64,000 bases of DNA, taken from Marinobacter sp. SS13-12 (GTDB lineage Bacteria; Pseudomonadota; Gammaproteobacteria; Pseudomonadales; Oleiphilaceae). A program made the position numbers and the translations under genes. Shown piece by piece: positions 62,941 through 64,000 of this stretch (the stretch's first letter is position 1; every line of letters starts with the position of its first letter). The notes beneath the pieces are model-generated. The model saw only the letters and a list, made by a program, of their open reading frames with translations. It was not told where the DNA came from and searched no databases. The stretch spans positions 2,480,001 to 2,544,000 of the forward strand of contig NZ_JASSUA010000001.1 in assembly GCF_030227115.1 (NCBI RefSeq). The letters run 5' to 3'.

Positions 62941-64000
62941 TCCGGCGCAATCGATCCTCTTTATTGTCCCGGGCAACCCGGACCAGAACACAGGCGGGTA
63001 TCGGTACGTACGCCGGCTTGCCGAAGAGCTCAGGGACGTCGGTGTAGAGGTGTCCCGGGAGGGGCTGAGCGGGACCTTTCCGGTCCCGGACCGCCAGGCG
63101 GAGCTATCCATGGACCGCCTGTTGGCCAGCTTGAGCGACGGCTCTCTGGTTGTTCTGGACGGGCTGGCGATGGGCGCACTGCCGGATGTTATTGCCGACC
63201 ACGCCGGGCGCTTGCGCATGGTAGCGCTGGTGCACCATCCGTTGGCGGATGAAACCGGTTTGCCGGCCCGAATCCGTGACTGGCTGTTCAGGGTCGAGCG
63301 CAGGGCGCTGGCCGCTGTGGCCGGGGTAGTCACCACCAGCCGGCATACGGCTGAACGGCTGCTTGATTATAGCGTGCCTGCACAGTGTATCCGCGTAGTA
63401 GAGCCGGGATCCGATACCGTCACCAGTTCAGCCCTTGCCAGCAAGCCGCCAAAACAGGCTGGTTCCGTCATCAACCTGCTGTGTGTCGCAAACCTCTCAC
63501 CCCGCAAGGCACAGCATCATCTTGTCGAAGCCCTCAGCGGCCTTCAGCATTTGCCATGGCAGTGCACACTGGCCGGCTCGACGGACCGGGACAAAACCTA
63601 CGGCCAGACAATCCGGGATCTCATAAATACCCACGGTCTTCAGAAGCGCATCATTCTGGCCGGAGAGCTGGATAATGACGGCCTGGCTAAGGCCTACGAG
63701 GCCGCGGACCTGTTTGTGTTGCCATCGGTTTACGAAGGCTACGGTATGGTCATCGATGAAGCCCAGGCAGCCGGCCTGCCCATTATCACCACCGACGGCG
63801 GGGCACTGGCGAGTACCGGCAATCGCCCCGGAATACGACAGTACCCGGCCGGCAATACAGCCCGACTCAGAGCCTGCCTCGAAGAATGGTTGAGTGATCC
63901 ACATGAACTGTCCCGGGTGGCACAGGCGGCAACTACGGAAGCACAAAATCTGCGCCGCTGGAGCCTCGCTGCGAGGGAATTCCGGGACGCCCTCGCAAGT
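62927..64000 (+). CDS. GT4-family glycosyltransferase (partial, runs off the right edge)
   Basis: The frame from ATG 62927 stays open to the window end (358 codons, no stop). It begins MASSDPAQSILFIVPGNPDQ with TGGYRYVRRLAEEL, the donor-domain glycine-rich loop of GT-B enzymes. HHPLADETGLP and VVTTSRHTAERLL follow. The C-terminal Rossmann domain has NLLCVANLSPRKAQHHLVEA and ILAGELDNDGLAKAYEAADL. The E-x7-E motif (Glu270, Glu278) is in VLPSVYEGYGMVIDEAQAAG. It most resembles retaining GT4 glycosyltransferases; acceptor unknown. The 14-base overlap with the PTPS-like gene shows a tight operon. Confidence 0.85.
   Translation, partial: MASSDPAQSILFIVPGNPDQNTGGYRYVRRLAEELRDVGVEVSREGLSGTFPVPDRQAELSMDRLLASLSDGSLVVLDGLAMGALPDVIADHAGRLRMVALVHHPLADETGLPARIRDWLFRVERRALAAVAGVVTTSRHTAERLLDYSVPAQCIRVVEPGSDTVTSSALASKPPKQAGSVINLLCVANLSPRKAQHHLVEALSGLQHLPWQCTLAGSTDRDKTYGQTIRDLINTHGLQKRIILAGELDNDGLAKAYEAADLFVLPSVYEGYGMVIDEAQAAGLPIITTDGGALASTGNRPGIRQYPAGNTARLRACLEEWLSDPHELSRVAQAATTEAQNLRRWSLAAREFRDALAS

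Overview
The window looks like chromosome from a Marinobacter-type marine gammaproteobacterium (Pseudomonadales/Alteromonadales border). The proteins resemble Pseudomonas and Marinobacter families, and two conserved housekeeping blocks have the gene order known from Pseudomonas: exbD-msbA-lpxK-kdsB-murB, and aspS-ruvCAB-ybgC-tolQRAB-pal-cpoB-tRNA-Lys-nadA-bepA-tusA-dapA-bamC-purC. No phage, IS element or CRISPR array was seen. Genus-level assignment is inference from sequence resemblance.

Layout. 1-5370: an envelope-precursor operon (end of exbD, msbA, lpxK, Trm112-like, kdsB, low-Mr phosphatase, murB) with overlapping stops and starts. 5377-13250: proS (minus), a thioesterase/TetR pair, an Lrp/AsnC regulator divergent from leuA, a cold-shock protein and a propionyl-CoA synthetase. 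13253-17930: xseA divergent from guaB-guaA. 17931-31326: an accessory-looking block between guaA and tadA holding a 2888-residue cyclic beta-glucan synthase (NdvB type), a tiny acidic repeat protein, a small outer-membrane barrel, a matrixin-like metalloprotease, a DUF2254 membrane protein and a PRC-barrel protein. 31327-34666: tadA, galE, ugd and a HIT protein. 34693-54290: fabR-like repressor, aspS, ruvCAB, the full tol-pal operon, two identical tRNA-Lys genes, nadA, bepA, tusA, perM-like, dapA, bamC, purC, a barrel protein and a UDP-uronate epimerase. 54363-64000: a PEP-CTERM surface protein, an aldo/keto reductase, tRNA-Val, a DMT exporter, a two-gene lipase operon, a CDP-alcohol transferase/YceI pair, and the start of an operon with an MDR dehydrogenase, a degenerate pterin-synthase-like protein and a GT4 glycosyltransferase that runs off the right edge.

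How the parts connect. Most genes serve the envelope: lipid A export and assembly (msbA, lpxK, kdsB), peptidoglycan precursors (murB, dapA), outer-membrane assembly and integrity (bamC, bepA, tol-pal), and UDP-sugar supply. galE and ugd draw on UDP-glucose, the donor for the NdvB-type enzyme, and ugd plus the 53283 epimerase would give UDP-glucuronate and then UDP-galacturonate. guaBA, purC, nadA, leuA and the tRNA synthetases are core metabolism.

Most interesting for follow-up: the right-edge operon, whose pterin-synthase homologue has lost its catalytic Cys and one zinc His; the lipase operon with an unrelated beta-rich membrane-anchored partner where a foldase might be expected and a CRP-like palindrome upstream; the small acidic protein with a duplicated motif differing only by synonymous changes over the compared codons; and several unexplained palindromes in promoter regions.
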